Source of the DNA: Methylococcales bacterium
Lineage (GTDB): Bacteria > Pseudomonadota > Gammaproteobacteria > Methylococcales > Methylomonadaceae
DNA length: 5,982 bases
NCBI GenBank assembly: GCA_009692395.1
Contig: SHZG01000149.1
Coordinates: forward strand, 1 to 5,982
Direction: 5' to 3'
The notes under the pieces were generated by a model that was not told where the DNA came from, did not search any database, and saw only the letters and a program-made list of their open reading frames with translations. Shown piece by piece: positions 5,704-5,982 of the stretch; position 1 is the first letter of the stretch, and each line of letters opens with the position of its first letter. A program made the translations under genes and the position numbers.

Positions 5704-5750
5704 GGCGCGGCGCGCCTAAACTGCATTCCCACGCGGCGCGTGGGAACGAG
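5704..5750 (+). repeat. REP element, copy 3
   Basis: GGCGCGGCGCGCC (5704-5716), a 9-base spacer, the hairpin TTCCCACGCG/CGCGTGGGAA (5726-5735 with 5737-5746) and CGAG repeat copy 1 in the same orientation. The bases TGATGGAT on its left are also found outside copy 2, so the conserved unit may extend beyond 47 bp at that end. After CGAG an extra GAAACGAG (5751-5758) looks like a short duplication of the end. Confidence 0.92.
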
Positions 5751-5767
5751 GAAACGAGATAAAATGA

Positions 5768-5830
5768 TTAAATAAAAACACTAGGTGACACGCCAAAGCG
5801 TTGTGCTAATGCTTGAATCTGGCGGGTATA
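5768..5830 (-). pseudogene. 3' remnant of a HigA-like (Xre-type) antitoxin gene
   Basis: The minus strand encodes 20 residues ending RQIQALAQRFGVSPSVFI and a TAA at 5770-5768. This resembles the C-terminus of COG5499/HigA-type antitoxins, which commonly ends in a leucine-rich helix with L-A-x-x-F-x-V-S-P-x-V-F-I. The frame meets a TGA at 5833-5831, directly after a TATA (5827-5830), and no upstream HTH-coding sequence is present before the IS630-type gene. Insertion of that element at a TA would explain the truncation. The match is short, so the assignment is tentative. Confidence 0.4.
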
Positions 5831-5864
5831 TCAAAAGCAGTATAATTTGATTATTTTAAATTAG
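5827..5864 (+). other. Probable left end and leader of the IS630-type element
   Basis: IS630-family elements insert at TA and duplicate it. TATA at 5827-5830 is the point where the antitoxin-like frame ends, and the DNA becomes AT-rich from here. TATAAT at 5841-5846 is a perfect -10 box 18 bases before the transposase ATG, but no well-spaced -35 box is seen. The boundary is inferred; the partner end is outside the window. Confidence 0.35.
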
Positions 5865-5982
5865 ATGACATATTCAGCCGATTTCCGCCAAACAGTATTG
5901 ACGATTAAAGAACAAGAAGGGCTAACACAAGCGGAAGCGGCAGTGCGTTTTGGTGTTGGAGTGGCAAGTATAACAAGGTGGA
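5865..5982 (+). CDS. IS630-type transposase, N-terminal part (cut by window edge)
   Basis: From ATG 5865 the frame is open to the window edge, giving 39 residues. It begins MTYSADFRQTVL, followed by an acidic-basic helix and a helix-turn-helix (about residues 20-39) with AEAAVRFGVGVASITRW. This is the characteristic start of IS630/Tc1-mariner-type transposases, whose N-terminal HTH binds the terminal repeats. The DDE catalytic domain would lie beyond base 5982. The ribosome site is weak (TTAG just before ATG). Without the remainder it is unknown whether the element is intact. Its left end appears to have truncated the antitoxin-like gene on the opposite strand. Confidence 0.8.
   Translation, partial: MTYSADFRQTVLTIKEQEGLTQAEAAVRFGVGVASITRW

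Noticed and set aside
4287..5750. CRISPR array
   Set aside because: The three repeats are far apart, alternate in orientation and are separated by genes; no spacers or cas genes.

Overview
The window looks like chromosomal DNA of a gammaproteobacterium with moderate to low GC. The mix of an RhlE-type helicase, a QEGLA/DUF1704 protein, short HicB antitoxins, IS1 and IS630 elements and GTTCCCACGCG-type palindromes recalls sulfur-oxidising Thiotrichales (Beggiatoa/Thiothrix relatives). That placement is an inference from gene style; no marker gene is present.

Layout, left to right. (1) Bases 1-76 (minus) hold the N-terminal zinc-finger end of an IS1-type transposase that runs off the left edge. 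(2) Bases 290-556 (+) encode a small exported four-cysteine protein, followed by a strong intrinsic terminator (571-610). (3) A 171-bp MITE-like element (704-874) has 13-bp perfect terminal inverted repeats and a 7-bp direct repeat of flanking DNA. (4) Bases 932-2224 (+) encode a DUF1704/QEGLA-motif putative zinc metallopeptidase, followed by a terminator (2262-2304). (5) An apparently orphan HicB antitoxin lies at 2497-2679 (minus). (6) A perfect 15-bp palindrome (2840-2870) follows the 3' end of an RhlE-type DEAD-box helicase gene (2885-4249, minus). (7) From 4287 to 5750 three copies of a 47-bp two-hairpin REP sequence alternate with two minus-strand genes: an HNH nuclease with a winged-helix-like middle region (4340-5053) and a REP-associated tyrosine transposase, RAYT (5147-5680). 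(8) At the right edge an IS630-type transposase begins (5865 onward, +). Just before it is the 3' remnant of a HigA-like antitoxin gene whose frame breaks at a TATA that suits an IS630 insertion.

RAYT, HNH gene and rhlE are codirectional and separated only by REP hairpins, so they could share transcripts, with the hairpins affecting RNA stability or read-through. The most interesting unit is the REP / HNH / inverted REP / RAYT / REP block: the RAYT can plausibly act on the REPs, and the HNH gene sits between two oppositely oriented copies like a passenger. The rest is a patchwork of housekeeping genes and mobile or decayed elements.
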